DNA from: Xanthomonas euroxanthea
GTDB taxonomy: Bacteria > Pseudomonadota > Gammaproteobacteria > Xanthomonadales > Xanthomonadaceae
DNA: 64,000 bases
NCBI RefSeq assembly: GCF_900476395.1
Contig: NZ_UIHB01000005.1
Span: 558,001-622,000 of the forward strand
Direction of reading: 5' to 3'
Below, piece after piece: positions 37,207 through 45,883 of the stretch; the stretch's first letter is position 1; every line of letters begins with the position of its first letter. A program made the position numbers and the translations under genes. The notes beneath the pieces are model-generated. The model had not been told where the DNA came from. It searched no databases and was given only the letters and a program-made list of their open reading frames with translations.

Positions 37207-37458
37207 ATGCGCATCCACTTGCAACACGATCCTGGCGGCAACGCGCCGCTTCGCTACGTCCAGCTGACCCTGCAACCGGATCTGTTCGGCGGCTGGGAGC
37301 TGCTGCGCGAGAGCGGCGAGATCGGTGGACGCTCGCAGTTGCGACGCGACCAATACCTGCTGCAGGACGAAGCGGACCGGGCCTTCGACAAGGCGCGCGA
37401 CACCCACCTCAAACGCGGCTTCCAACTCATCACCGGCGGCGCCGACGCGCCGCTTTGA
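37207..37458 (+). CDS. WGR-domain small protein
   Basis: 83 residues. The sequence [17 protein letters not shown] gives the W-x-L...G...GR pattern of the WGR domain, followed by [16 protein letters not shown] domains bind nucleic acid in PARPs and in some bacterial MolR-type regulators; stand-alone versions are uncharacterised. It ends 14 bases before hemE and is probably co-transcribed with it. Confidence 0.8.
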   Translation: MRIHLQHDPGGNAPLRYVQLTLQPDLFGGWELLRESGEIGGRSQLRRDQYLLQDEADRAFDKARDTHLKRGFQLITGGADAPL

Positions 37459-37472
37459 GGACATCTCTCCCC

Positions 37473-38537
37473 ATGCTCAAGAACGATCGCCTGCTGCGCG
37501 CCCTCAACCGCCAGCCCGTGGACCGCACCCCTGTTTGGCTGATGCGCCAGGCCGGCCGCTACCTGCCGGAATACCGCGCCACCCGCGCGCGCGCCGGCAG
37601 TTTCCTGGGCATGGCCAAGAACCCCGAGATCGCCTGCGAAGTGACGCTGCAACCGCTGCAACGCTTCCCGCTGGACGCGGCGATCCTGTTCTCCGACATC
37701 CTGACCATTCCCGATGCGATGGGCCTGGAGCTGTACTTCGTCGAAGGCGAAGGCCCCAAGTTCCGCCACCCGGTGCGCGATGCGGCCGCGATCCATCGGC
37801 TGGGCGTACCGGACATGGAAACCGAGCTGCGTTACGTGATGGATGCGGTGCGCCTGATCCGCCGTGAGCTCGATGGCGCGGTGCCGCTGATCGGCTTCTC
37901 CGGCAGCCCGTGGACGCTGGCCTGCTACATGATCGAAGGCGGCGGCAGCAAGGAATACGCGCGCATCAAGGCCATGGCCTTCAATGCGCCGGACGTGCTG
38001 CATCACCTGCTCGGTACCGTCACCGATGCGGTGATCGCCTACCTGTCGGCGCAACGCGCGGCCGGCGCGCAGGCACTGCAGGTATTCGACACCTGGGGCG
38101 GCGTGCTGTCGCCGGCGATGTACCGCGAGTTTTCGCTGCCCTATCTCACCCGCATCGCGCGCGAGCTGGAACGCGGCGACGGTGCCGAGCGCACCCCGCT
38201 GGTGTTGTTCGGCAAGGGCAACGGTGCCTACGTCAGCGAGCTGGCGGCCAGCGGCGCCGAAGCGGTAGGCGTGGACTGGACCATCGCGCTGGCCGACGCC
38301 GCCCAGCGCGCCGGCGGCCGCGTCGCGCTGCAGGGCAACCTGGACCCGGCCACCCTGTACGGCTCGCCCGAGGCGATCCGCGCCGAAGTCGGCAAGACCC
38401 TGGACAGCTACGCCCAGGGCAATGGCGGCTCGCGCGAAGGCCATGTCTTCAACCTCGGCCACGGCATGTCGCCGGATATGAATCCGGAGCACGTGGGCGT
38501 GCTGGTGGACGCGGTGCAGACGCTGAGCAAGCGGTAA
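37473..38537 (+). CDS. hemE: Uroporphyrinogen decarboxylase
   Basis: 354 residues from ATG 37473, the usual HemE length. The signatures [16 protein letters not shown] and [16 protein letters not shown] are present, with the active-site Asp in [14 protein letters not shown] and the C-terminal FNLGHG. It decarboxylates uroporphyrinogen III to coproporphyrinogen III in haem synthesis. The frame is open upstream through the repeat, but that part is not coding. Two strong hairpins follow. Confidence 0.97.
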   Translation: MLKNDRLLRALNRQPVDRTPVWLMRQAGRYLPEYRATRARAGSFLGMAKNPEIACEVTLQPLQRFPLDAAILFSDILTIPDAMGLELYFVEGEGPKFRHPVRDAAAIHRLGVPDMETELRYVMDAVRLIRRELDGAVPLIGFSGSPWTLACYMIEGGGSKEYARIKAMAFNAPDVLHHLLGTVTDAVIAYLSAQRAAGAQALQVFDTWGGVLSPAMYREFSLPYLTRIARELERGDGAERTPLVLFGKGNGAYVSELAASGAEAVGVDWTIALADAAQRAGGRVALQGNLDPATLYGSPEAIRAEVGKTLDSYAQGNGGSREGHVFNLGHGMSPDMNPEHVGVLVDAVQTLSKR

Positions 38538-38548
38538 TCCAAGGCACG

Positions 38549-38617
38549 GGTCGACAGCGCACCGGTGTGCTGTCGACCGCCGCTCAGCGCGCGCACCCGA
38601 GCAGCGCGCGCTGAGCG
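38549..38617. terminator. Twin perfect hairpins after hemE
   Basis: First hairpin: GGTCGACAGC (38549-38558) with GCTGTCGACC (38569-38578). Second: 14-base arms 38581-38594 and 38604-38617 around a nine-base loop. Both are perfect. No U-tract follows, so they may stop transcription with Rho or protect the mRNA 3' end. Confidence 0.6.
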
Positions 38618-39332
38618 TGATGACGGGCGGTGGCTGCATCGGCAATAGATCGGCAGCACCGCCGATACTTATGGGATGCTGCCAGGCCGCCCCAGGCATG
38701 CGGCACAGTGACGAAGGCAGTCTTCAGCGATAGCAAGGCCAGCCTCCATGCCGTCACCCGCATCAAGCCTGCATCCACTCCAAACACGGCCCTCCCGCCT
38801 CGTTCCGTTGAACGTGATCTCGCCACTCCACTGATGTGCGGCAGTGAGCGCCCTGCCGACGTCACTGCGACGTGATGCGCGCCGAGCTCAACCGCAACGC
38901 GGTCAATCATCCACGCGCGTGGGCTCCGGTTTCGCAAGGCACCGACAGCGTACCGGCTGCCCATTAACTTGCCGCAGAGAGTCGCCAAGCGGACGCGAGC
39001 TTTGCTGCCTTTGCGTCAGGAGCAGCCTGTGCTCGCCTGTTCTGCATGGTCCTTCTGTAACTGCCTTTGCGATTCACCACGACATTCCCCGCACGCCGTT
39101 CCAAAACGCGTCTTTACATCGCATACGCTCTAAAGCGGATCGGGTTTCACGTCGATAAGCCCGGCATTGCCGTCGTTTAAACCAATTTTCCCGGACCAAG
39201 GAGATTTACTGTTTCTCCACGGTGATGCGGTGCCACTGCAACACATCTCCGGACAGGCAGGCCGCCTGCCGAACCTCGACATCGTCACATTCGTTCAAGC
39301 GCTCCACTCATTCGAGAAACAGGGAGAAAAGC
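38618..39332. other. Gene-free region upstream of the reb cluster
   Basis: About 715 bases with no supportable gene. The last 200 bases are AT-richer than the surroundings and probably hold the promoter and a long leader for the first reb gene. I find no convincing sigma-54 (GG-N10-GC) element. The ribosome site of the first gene is AGGGAGAA. Confidence 0.45.
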
Positions 39333-39626
39333 ATGGCATTTCCAACCGCCGTCAACGACCAGATCACCGACTCCGTCACCCAAGCCAACACCAAGGTACT
39401 GGGCGACGCCCCGGCTATCGCCATGGGCAATCTGTACCAGGCCACCGCGCAGGCGCTGGCCAATGCCGCCCACAACGCGACCAACGCACAGCAGCAGAGT
39501 TATGTCACTGCGCAGTCGGCCACCACCATGGGCGTGGCCACGCTCTACTCCATCGACACCGCCACCACCGGCGTAGCCACCAAGCAGATTCTAAGCACCG
39601 GCGTGCCCGGACTCGTGTCGCGCTAA
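39333..39626 (+). CDS. RebB-family R-body protein, copy 1
   Basis: 97 residues from ATG 39333, behind AGGGAG. The sequence begins MAFPTAVNDQITDSVTQ and carries the family core VLGDAPAIAMGNLYQATAQALANAAHNAT...QQQ. This is the RebB ('killing trait') family, subunits of R-bodies: large protein ribbons coiled in the cytoplasm that can extend like a spring, first known from Caedibacter. The copy has an eight-residue C-terminal extension not found in copies 2-4. First of four tandem paralogues. Confidence 0.85.
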   Translation: MAFPTAVNDQITDSVTQANTKVLGDAPAIAMGNLYQATAQALANAAHNATNAQQQSYVTAQSATTMGVATLYSIDTATTGVATKQILSTGVPGLVSR

Positions 39627-39648
39627 CTCACATCTTTAGGAGAAGAAA

Positions 39649-39918
39649 ATGGCATTTCCGACCGCCGTCAATAACCAGATCACCGATTCCGTTACCCAGG
39701 TCAATACCAAGGTGCTGGGCGACGCTCCCGCCATCGCCATGGGCAACCTGTATCAGGCCACCGCGCAGGCGCTGGCCAATGCCGCCCACAACGCGACCAA
39801 CGCGCAGCAGCAGAGCTACGTCACTGCGCAATCGGCCACCACCATGGGCGTGGCCACCCTGTACTCGATCGACACCGCCAGTACCGGCGTGGTCACCAAG
39901 CAGATCCTGGGCGTCTGA
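39649..39918 (+). CDS. RebB-family R-body protein, copy 2
   Basis: 89 residues, preceded by AGGAGAAG. It differs from copy 1 at only a handful of positions through residue 80 (for example N for D at residue 9), and the DNA is also nearly identical, so the duplication is recent or maintained by conversion. It would co-polymerise with the other RebB subunits. It follows copy 1 by 22 bases. Confidence 0.85.
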   Translation: MAFPTAVNNQITDSVTQVNTKVLGDAPAIAMGNLYQATAQALANAAHNATNAQQQSYVTAQSATTMGVATLYSIDTASTGVVTKQILGV

Positions 39919-39948
39919 CGGCCCGGCTAACGCCAAGGACATTCGCCA

Positions 39949-40215
39949 ATGGCATTTCCCACCGCCGTCAACGACCAGATCACCGACTCGGTCACCCAGG
40001 CCAACCTGCAGGTGCTGGGAAGCTCCCCTGCCGCAGCCATGGGCAATCTGTACCAGGCCACCGCGCAGGCGCTGGCGAACGCGGCACACAACGCAACACT
40101 CGCGCAACAACAGATGTATGTCACCGCACAGGCAGCAACCACCATGGGCGTTTCGCTGCTGTATTCGCTCGATACCGGCGCCACGGGTGCCGCCACCAAG
40201 AAGATGTTCGGCTAA
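39949..40215 (+). CDS. RebB-family R-body protein, copy 3
   Basis: 88 residues, ATG at 39949. The start MAFPTAVNDQITDSVTQAN is shared with copy 1, but the core reads QVLGSSPAAAMGNLYQ and the second half has diverged (MYVTAQAATTMGVSLLYSLDTGATGAATKKMFG). It is the most diverged of the four tandem copies. A distinct structural role in the ribbon is possible. Confidence 0.85.
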   Translation: MAFPTAVNDQITDSVTQANLQVLGSSPAAAMGNLYQATAQALANAAHNATLAQQQMYVTAQAATTMGVSLLYSLDTGATGAATKKMFG

Positions 40216-40267
40216 CCGCTAACGCCGCAGCGTCTTCGTTCTTTTCCTACCTCAAGGAGCTATCACC

Positions 40268-40546
40268 ATGGCCTTTCCGACCGCCGTCAACAGCCAGATC
40301 ACCGATTCCGTTTCCCAGGTCAACACCAAGGTCCTCGGCGATGCGCCGGCGATTGCAATGGGCAACCTGTTCGTTGCCACCAGCCAGGCGCTGTCCAACG
40401 CCGCCCACAACGCCACCAACAATCAGCAGCAGTCCTACGTGACGATGCAGGCGTCGACGACTCAGGGCGTGTCCACGCTGTATTCGATCGATACCGCGTC
40501 CGATGGTGTCGCCACCCGGGAAATCCTCAGCGCCGGGTTGACTTAA
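40268..40546 (+). CDS. RebB-family R-body protein, copy 4
   Basis: 92 residues behind an AAGGAG ribosome site. It opens MAFPTAVNSQITDSVSQVN and keeps VLGDAPAIAMGNL, then FVATSQALSNAAHNATNNQQQ. Silent differences from copies 1-2 are more common here, indicating an older duplication. Confidence 0.85.
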   Translation: MAFPTAVNSQITDSVSQVNTKVLGDAPAIAMGNLFVATSQALSNAAHNATNNQQQSYVTMQASTTQGVSTLYSIDTASDGVATREILSAGLT

Positions 40547-40652
40547 TCGGCCACCAGGCGTCGCTGCTGCCGCACGAGCGGCGCCTGGTTCGATACGCGA
40601 AGCCTTTGCAACCACCACGCAGTTCGCTGGCCGAATCGAGAAAGGACGCCTC

Positions 40653-40988
40653 ATGCTGCAACTACGTCATATCCCTACGTCCAACACCCTGGATGTCGTC
40701 GTCAGACTGATCCGGGGCCGCACCATCGTGGCGACATTCGCGCCGCATCAAAAGGCAGTGATCAACGTCGAGTTCGACGGCATCCTGCCTGTGATTCCCG
40801 GAGCGCAGCCGTTGGTCTATCGCCAGAAGCTGGGCAACATGATCGACGTGCCGCAGGGCAATTTTGCATTCCTGGAACGCGTGCCCGATGGCGTGGCCTT
40901 GCAGTACGCGTGCAGACACGAACCACAGAACACCGTGCTGTTCTCGGCGTCGGCTGGCGTTGAACAGCGCAGGCCGTCGTTGGCCTAG
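40653..40988 (+). CDS. Hypothetical protein in the reb cluster
   Basis: 111 residues, not recognised. No signal peptide or membrane segment; the sequence is rich in beta-type residues (LDVVVRLIRGRTIVATFAPHQKAVINVEFDG), suggesting a small beta domain. It lies between RebB copy 4 and the divergent RebB-like genes on the same strand. It may be an assembly factor or a dual-start polypeptide; no function can be assigned. Confidence 0.7.
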   Translation: MLQLRHIPTSNTLDVVVRLIRGRTIVATFAPHQKAVINVEFDGILPVIPGAQPLVYRQKLGNMIDVPQGNFAFLERVPDGVALQYACRHEPQNTVLFSASAGVEQRRPSLA

Positions 40989-41011
40989 GACACTGATGCC
41001 AGTGCCCCGTC

Positions 41012-41257
41012 ATGGAGCCAAGCGCGCAGGTCGCAAGCGTCGCCAGCCTGATCGGTACCGCCGCTACAGGTGCAGCGATGGCGATCGGCCAGGCGCCGGC
41101 CTTCGCGATGGGGGCGACCTATCTGGCGCTGTCGGATTCCATCGCGCTCGCAATGGAAAACGCGGTCGCCAACCAGCAGCGCGGACAGGTGCTCGCCGAT
41201 GCAGCTCTCACTCAAATCCTTGCCTTAATCATCCAGAAGGGAGCGACTTCGTCATGA
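41012..41257 (+). CDS. Divergent RebB-like protein (fifth)
   Basis: 81 residues. It keeps the RebB skeleton: a hydrophobic helix, IGQAPAFAMGATYLALSDSIALAMENAVANQQRGQ, matching G-x-x-P-A-x-AMG...NA-x-x-x-QQ. The N-terminal FPTAVN of copies 1-4 is lost. Its stop overlaps the next start by four bases. Confidence 0.72.
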   Translation: MEPSAQVASVASLIGTAATGAAMAIGQAPAFAMGATYLALSDSIALAMENAVANQQRGQVLADAALTQILALIIQKGATSS

Positions 41258-41916
41258 TCGACGACAGTAGCGTGAACAGCCAGATCGTCGATGCGGTGAG
41301 CAGCATCGTGACGCTGACCACCGGTCAGGCACCGGCACAGGCGCTCGGCATGCTCGATGCCGTGATGCTGGAGACGCTGGGCATGGCAATGCACAACGCC
41401 GTCAATCGGCAGCAAGGCGCCGGCATGATCAATGCAGCAGCGATCACCGCCGCCTGCGCCAAGATGATCTCGGCACCGTTCCCGGTTCCGCCGCCACCAC
41501 CGCCTGCACCACCCGGACCACCACCGACGGTCGCGCCATTGCCAGGTCCTCCCCCCGTACCGCCCCCGCCTGCAGCGCTCATCGCCGCCGCCGCGGCCGA
41601 AGCCAAGGTGGCCGTCGACGTGCTGAAGACGCAAGCACAAGGCGCCTCGGCAGATGCCGCGACCGCAACCGCCGACCTCATGGAAGTGCATGCGCTGAGC
41701 GTCCCGCCGCCCCTGCCCGCCACTCCCCCCGCTTCCGGTGCCGGCCTCGATCATGCTGCCACTTCTGATGCTCCTGCTGCTGCAGCCGCAACTTCACCCG
41801 CAGCTGCAGCTACAGGCACACCCCCTGTCGCTGCTGCATCTGCACCTGCTGCTCCTGTTGCACCTGCATCTGCATCTAGCTCTGCACCTGCACCTGCGCC
41901 GCCTGCTCAGTCATAG
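41254..41916 (+). CDS. RebB-like protein with proline-rich and Ala/Pro/Ser-rich tail
   Basis: 220 residues. Residues 1-72 follow the RebB pattern (NSQIVDAVSSIVTLTTGQAPAQALGMLD...HNAVNRQQG). Residues 75-107 are a polyproline stretch, followed by an Ala-rich helix (about 108-140) and a low-complexity A/P/S/T tail (about 145-220) encoded by imperfect hexanucleotide repeats. The start overlaps the previous gene (ATGA). The tail could be a flexible linker or a cargo-binding arm on the ribbon. The fusion is unlike classical RebB. Confidence 0.75.
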   Translation: MIDDSSVNSQIVDAVSSIVTLTTGQAPAQALGMLDAVMLETLGMAMHNAVNRQQGAGMINAAAITAACAKMISAPFPVPPPPPPAPPGPPPTVAPLPGPPPVPPPPAALIAAAAAEAKVAVDVLKTQAQGASADAATATADLMEVHALSVPPPLPATPPASGAGLDHAATSDAPAAAAATSPAAAATGTPPVAAASAPAAPVAPASASSSAPAPAPPAQS

Positions 41917-41983
41917 GCCGTCCGCAGAGATGAGGTCAGCTCCCCCTACCACCAGGCCTCATTGAAAGGCGGCCGATCATTCC

Positions 41984-42343
41984 ATGGGAACCACGATGGA
42001 ACCGACAAAGGTCAATGCGCAGGTCATCGATGTCATCAACCAGGTGCAGCTGGCGACCATGAGCCCGCAGGTCGTGCTGACCAGCGGAGCCGGCAAAGCC
42101 TATCAATCGGTGGCGCAGTCCACCGCCATTGCGGTGCAGGACGCCACCGACGCGCTACGCAATGTCTCCACGATCGCCACCACGGCCGTTGGCGTGGCGA
42201 TGGCGCAGTACCTGGCCACCGGCGATGACAAGTACGTCACTGCACTCAACCAGGCGCAGGCACTGATGCAGGGCGCCACCGACGACTTTGCCAGGATCGG
42301 TTCGGCGGCCGGGCTGGTGCTGAAGAATTTCCCCGCTGGTTGA
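41984..42343 (+). CDS. Divergent RebB-like protein (seventh)
   Basis: 119 residues; an in-frame ATG at 41996 (MEPTKVNAQVID) is an alternative start. VNAQVIDVINQVQLATMSPQVVLTSGAGKAYQSVAQSTAIAVQDATDAL aligns with the RebB core by spacing but has lost the NAT-QQQ end. It has a longer C-terminus. Family membership is likely but less certain than for the others. Confidence 0.62.
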   Translation: MGTTMEPTKVNAQVIDVINQVQLATMSPQVVLTSGAGKAYQSVAQSTAIAVQDATDALRNVSTIATTAVGVAMAQYLATGDDKYVTALNQAQALMQGATDDFARIGSAAGLVLKNFPAG

Positions 42344-42362
42344 ATCCACAAGGAGTCATGCA

Positions 42363-43433
42363 ATGTCCGTTTCGATCGCAGGCCGCCTCATCTCGATGCC
42401 GACGATGCTCTCGACGCTGGGCAGGCAGTGCCTGGCCTTCATCGATGGAGGCACCCAGTGGCTGGCATGGGCGATCCAGTCGCCCGGTGTGCGCTACGAC
42501 TTTCCCGACGAGAGCAGCTTGCTCGACGAAGTGCAGCAAGGCCTGCATGGCTCGCGCCTGGCCTTGTTGCCGCAGCTGGAGCTGAGGGTCAGCCCGGTCA
42601 AGCTGATGACCTTGAGCCCGACCGACCTGGGCACGCTGGCGCAGGCCGAAGCCGGAGACACTGGCTCGGTGGTCAAGGCGCAGCTGCAGCGGATCTTTCG
42701 CGACAACGCCCTGTACACCGCAAGCGACCTGGCCGCAGGCCGCAGCCTGCTGACCCAGCTGAAGATCGATGGCGCCGGCGTGTTCCAGTCGCTGGACCTG
42801 GAAGAAAGCCTGGCACTCCGCCAGCTGGCCGCCGACGCGCCGCCGGCCAACGTGACGCCGGCACTGCAGCAGGAAGCGGCGGCATTCGCCATCGAGCAGG
42901 CGCGCACGCCCCTGGAATTCTGCGATTACTACCGCTTCTACCTGGCCTGCACCGCCACCATCGCCGCTGAGGACGAACGTGCGCATGCGGCGGCCTCGGC
43001 ACTGCAGACGCTGTTGCCACAGCTGTTCACCACCCTGGATTGCCCGCAGGTCCAGGGCCTGCCCTCGCCCAACGAGGTCGAACGCAGCGTTGCCGAATGG
43101 CTGGCACGCGGTCGCCAGATCGGCTTCGCGCGGCTATCGCTGGCGGCCCAGCAGATCGTCCAGCACACCCGTTACCGAGGCGACGGCGGCGACCAGGCGG
43201 CCAGCGATGCGATCCGCCTCTATTTGCAGTCTGCGCAGGCATTTCTGGCGGCCAACCGGCCCAGCCGTGGCGTGCTGGGCCAGGATGGCAGCAGCTGCGT
43301 GTTCACCATGCAGAACGACGCCCTGGCTGCACTGCTGCAGGTCAACGGCGGCATCATCTCGCTCCGCGACTTCGGTGCCGCACCTGCATCATCCACCACC
43401 TCGCAAGACACGGATGCGGAGGCCACGCAGTGA
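42363..43433 (+). CDS. Hypothetical 356-residue protein in the reb cluster
   Basis: Not recognised. Predicted mainly helical, without signal peptide or membrane helix. It starts 20 bases after the preceding RebB-like gene, behind AAGGAG, and its stop overlaps the next gene (GTGA), so it belongs to the operon. Its end (SSTTSQDTDAEATQ) is low complexity. A scaffold or assembly role for R-bodies is a guess. Confidence 0.7.
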   Translation: MSVSIAGRLISMPTMLSTLGRQCLAFIDGGTQWLAWAIQSPGVRYDFPDESSLLDEVQQGLHGSRLALLPQLELRVSPVKLMTLSPTDLGTLAQAEAGDTGSVVKAQLQRIFRDNALYTASDLAAGRSLLTQLKIDGAGVFQSLDLEESLALRQLAADAPPANVTPALQQEAAAFAIEQARTPLEFCDYYRFYLACTATIAAEDERAHAAASALQTLLPQLFTTLDCPQVQGLPSPNEVERSVAEWLARGRQIGFARLSLAAQQIVQHTRYRGDGGDQAASDAIRLYLQSAQAFLAANRPSRGVLGQDGSSCVFTMQNDALAALLQVNGGIISLRDFGAAPASSTTSQDTDAEATQ

Positions 43434-44065
43434 GCGCACCGCCCCCGCCTGCTGCGGCCGGCGACCAGGCCCCGCCTGCGGCCAGCGCCGCCGACGCGGC
43501 GCGCGAAGCGGTGCATGCAGGTCGCGCCGCTGCCCTGGCGGCCGCACGCCAGGGCATGGCGCAGGCCGAACACGCACTGGGCGAGAGGCTGCGCGCGCTT
43601 GCAGCGCAGCGTCCAACCGAAACCGCACCACTCGCCGCTCCGATGCGGCCATCGCGTGCCGATGCCGTCACCCCGCTCCATTCCGCGTCCACTTCAGGAG
43701 ATACCAGCATGTCCGACGATACCCAGCCCACGCCCCCGAACCAGACACCAGCCTCCACTGCGCAATCGTCAGGATCCTCGCAGATCGAAGCGGCGCTGAA
43801 AGCGGCGCAAGCCCAGATCGATCAGGCGATGGCGGCCAGCAATATGGCAGTGCAGGCGGCGATGCAGGCCGCAACCGCGGCGACTGCCGCAGCTGGCAAT
43901 GACCAGGCGATCGATAGCGCAAACCAGGCACTGCAGCAGGCCGAACAGGCCGCCGCTGCGGCGGTGGCCGCCGCGCAGCAGCAGACCGAGCAGGCAATGA
44001 GCGCCGGCATACCCGACTCGCCGCCGCCGGAAGGATCGCCCCCATCGACGCCGGACCGGAGCTGA
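43430..44065 (+). CDS. Ala/Gln-rich coiled-coil protein in the reb cluster (two possible starts)
   Basis: 211 residues from a GTG at 43430 that overlaps the previous stop. An internal ATG at 43710 (MSDDTQPTPPNQ) has its own good AGGAGA ribosome site and would give a 118-residue product. Both halves contain long Ala/Gln/Glu helices (QAEHALGERLRALAAQ; IDQAMAASNMAVQAAMQAAT), suggesting coiled coil. The C-terminus is proline-rich. No family recognised. Use of both starts would give two proteins that share the second helix. Confidence 0.65.
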   Translation: MSAPPPPAAAGDQAPPAASAADAAREAVHAGRAAALAAARQGMAQAEHALGERLRALAAQRPTETAPLAAPMRPSRADAVTPLHSASTSGDTSMSDDTQPTPPNQTPASTAQSSGSSQIEAALKAAQAQIDQAMAASNMAVQAAMQAATAATAAAGNDQAIDSANQALQQAEQAAAAAVAAAQQQTEQAMSAGIPDSPPPEGSPPSTPDRS

Positions 44066-44069
44066 TGGC

Positions 44070-45116
44070 ATGCCACAGGTCTATGCGGCGGTGTCGGATG
44101 GGGGCGGCAATTATCTGATTGCACGCAAACGCCTACTCAATCAGTGGTGGGCGGAATACGCGGCGCCGGTACTGGCGATGGAAGCGCTTGCGCTGGTATG
44201 TCAGACCAATGCGGATCCAGCGCAGGATTGGAACACCGCCCGGGTTCGGCTAGGTAACGCATACCAGGCGGCAAACGGGGTCTTGTGCGACGGGATACCC
44301 GTCTTTCCCGACGCAGCAAGCGCACTCGATCGTGCAAGAAACGCATGCATCGCCACTCCCGACGGGAAAGTGATCGCCAACAACGCGCTGTTCGCAGTCC
44401 AGAATCTCATCGATGTGACGATTGCACGCCGCCCGGCCATTCCGTTTTCTCCGTGCATCAAGGCCGATACCGCCACGCTCGCATCCAGCATCGCCGCTGC
44501 CGGCGGCAATCCCCTGCAATGGAACACCCCGCGCGCGCAGGCCGAGGCGATCGCGGCCGCGCTCGATGACTGGGCAGCCGCCCAACCACCAAGCATCGTC
44601 AATCAGGCAGCCCAATGGGCATTACCCGGTGGCGGCATCCACGACGGCGAATCTCCCGAGACTGCGGCGCGGCGCGAGTTTGCCGAGGAGACCGGTTTTT
44701 CGCTCGACAACTCGAGCGACTTCCCGAGCGATCCGCCCGTGCAACTGACCGACCCGAAACGCAAATCGTTCTGGCTGGCGTGTTTCTCGACCAGGCTTTC
44801 TCTGGATGACATTGTGACATCCATCAATCGGGCCACTGTTCCGCGCGCAAGCGGCAATCGACCGACCAGCAGCGCAGTCTGCGATTGGGAAATCGAAGGC
44901 GTGCAACGCGTCGAGAAATCGCAACTGCGCGCCTATCTGGGTACCTACCAAGTCCTGTCGCGGGCCGCTGTAAGCAACGCGGCTTACGCCCAGGCACGCA
45001 TTGACCATCCGGGTTCGCCCACCCCAACCAGTTATGACAGAAGGTGGCAGGCAAGCAGACGCCATGCCATCGATTGGTACGCGCTGATCGCCATGCATCT
45101 GCAAGTCACTGTTTGA
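44070..45116 (+). CDS. NUDIX-domain protein of the reb cluster
   Basis: 348 residues. A full Nudix box (G-x5-E-x7-REU-x-EE-x-G-U) is present at about residues 188-211: GGIHDGESPETAARREFAEETGF. Residues 1-170 precede it and are unrecognised. NUDIX enzymes hydrolyse nucleoside diphosphates linked to another moiety. The gene starts four bases after the coiled-coil gene, so it is part of the operon. A catalytic NUDIX domain is not a usual R-body component; it might be cargo or a regulator of nucleotide signals. Confidence 0.8.
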   Translation: MPQVYAAVSDGGGNYLIARKRLLNQWWAEYAAPVLAMEALALVCQTNADPAQDWNTARVRLGNAYQAANGVLCDGIPVFPDAASALDRARNACIATPDGKVIANNALFAVQNLIDVTIARRPAIPFSPCIKADTATLASSIAAAGGNPLQWNTPRAQAEAIAAALDDWAAAQPPSIVNQAAQWALPGGGIHDGESPETAARREFAEETGFSLDNSSDFPSDPPVQLTDPKRKSFWLACFSTRLSLDDIVTSINRATVPRASGNRPTSSAVCDWEIEGVQRVEKSQLRAYLGTYQVLSRAAVSNAAYAQARIDHPGSPTPTSYDRRWQASRRHAIDWYALIAMHLQVTV

Positions 45117-45157
45117 TTACCCGTTCCACCAGCCCTCGCCATACGCGGAGCTTCACC

Positions 45158-45844
45158 ATGACCTTCCACATCGGCTTTGACACCGACCGCTTTCCGGGAC
45201 TGCCCGCGCTCGCCTGGTTGAAGACACAGACCGGGCTGGCCTGGTGCGGCTATTACCTGGCGCCTGCGCCCAGCCATGCGGATACCGGATGGATGGGATG
45301 GCGACCGACGTTGGTCGCCAATGGCTGGGGGCTGGCGCCGATCTATCTTGGCCAACAGAGCGCCGGTCCGGACTCGCATACCGTGACCGCAGACCAGGGC
45401 AGCGTAGACGGCGCAAACGCGGCTTTCCTGGCCGATCAAGAGGGCTTTCCCGTTGGTGCGACGGTCTATCTTGACTGGGAAGACGGCGGGGAACCCAGTG
45501 ACGCTGGAGTCGCCTACATCCGCGCCTGGATCGCGGCACTGGTCGCTGCCGGCTATGCACCGGGCCTATATTGCTCGCACGCACTGGCCGCCAGCCTGGT
45601 TGCCGCACTCGCGCCGGGGCCGACGCTGCAGGTCTGGGCCTGGCGCGTCGCCAACGCCAACACCCACACCTACGCCGGCGACATCCAGACGGTGACCGCA
45701 TCCGATCCGGCCGGCTGCGGTTATGCGCACGCCGCGCTCTGGCAGTGCGAACAGAACGCGGTGCTGTCGCTGCCGGGAACGCCCTGCGATGGTCTGCAGA
45801 TCGACCTCACTTACTCCGACGCCGCAGATCCAAGCGCTCCCTGA
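45158..45844 (+). CDS. DUF1906 glycoside-hydrolase-like (GH25-type fold) protein
   Basis: 228 residues from ATG 45158, behind GCGGAG; the frame is open upstream but without protein character. The TIM-barrel pattern of DUF1906 is visible: IGFDTDRFPG at the N-terminus, WCGYYLAPAP, GLAPIYLGQQ, VYLDWEDGG with the acidic pair, GYAPGLYCSH and LQVWAWRVAN. Such domains are related to lysozyme-like GH25 enzymes that cleave peptidoglycan. There is no signal peptide, so export would need another route. It may be the lytic cargo of the R-body system. Confidence 0.8.
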   Translation: MTFHIGFDTDRFPGLPALAWLKTQTGLAWCGYYLAPAPSHADTGWMGWRPTLVANGWGLAPIYLGQQSAGPDSHTVTADQGSVDGANAAFLADQEGFPVGATVYLDWEDGGEPSDAGVAYIRAWIAALVAAGYAPGLYCSHALAASLVAALAPGPTLQVWAWRVANANTHTYAGDIQTVTASDPAGCGYAHAALWQCEQNAVLSLPGTPCDGLQIDLTYSDAADPSAP

Positions 45845-45883
45845 GCAAACGCCCCCTTCCCCTTTGCGAGCCGAGACCACGCC

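Noticed and set aside
39333-40546. Repeated short units that might look like a CRISPR or satellite array
   Set aside because: The repeats are whole genes of 270-300 bases with their own start codons and ribosome sites, not short direct repeats with unique spacers.
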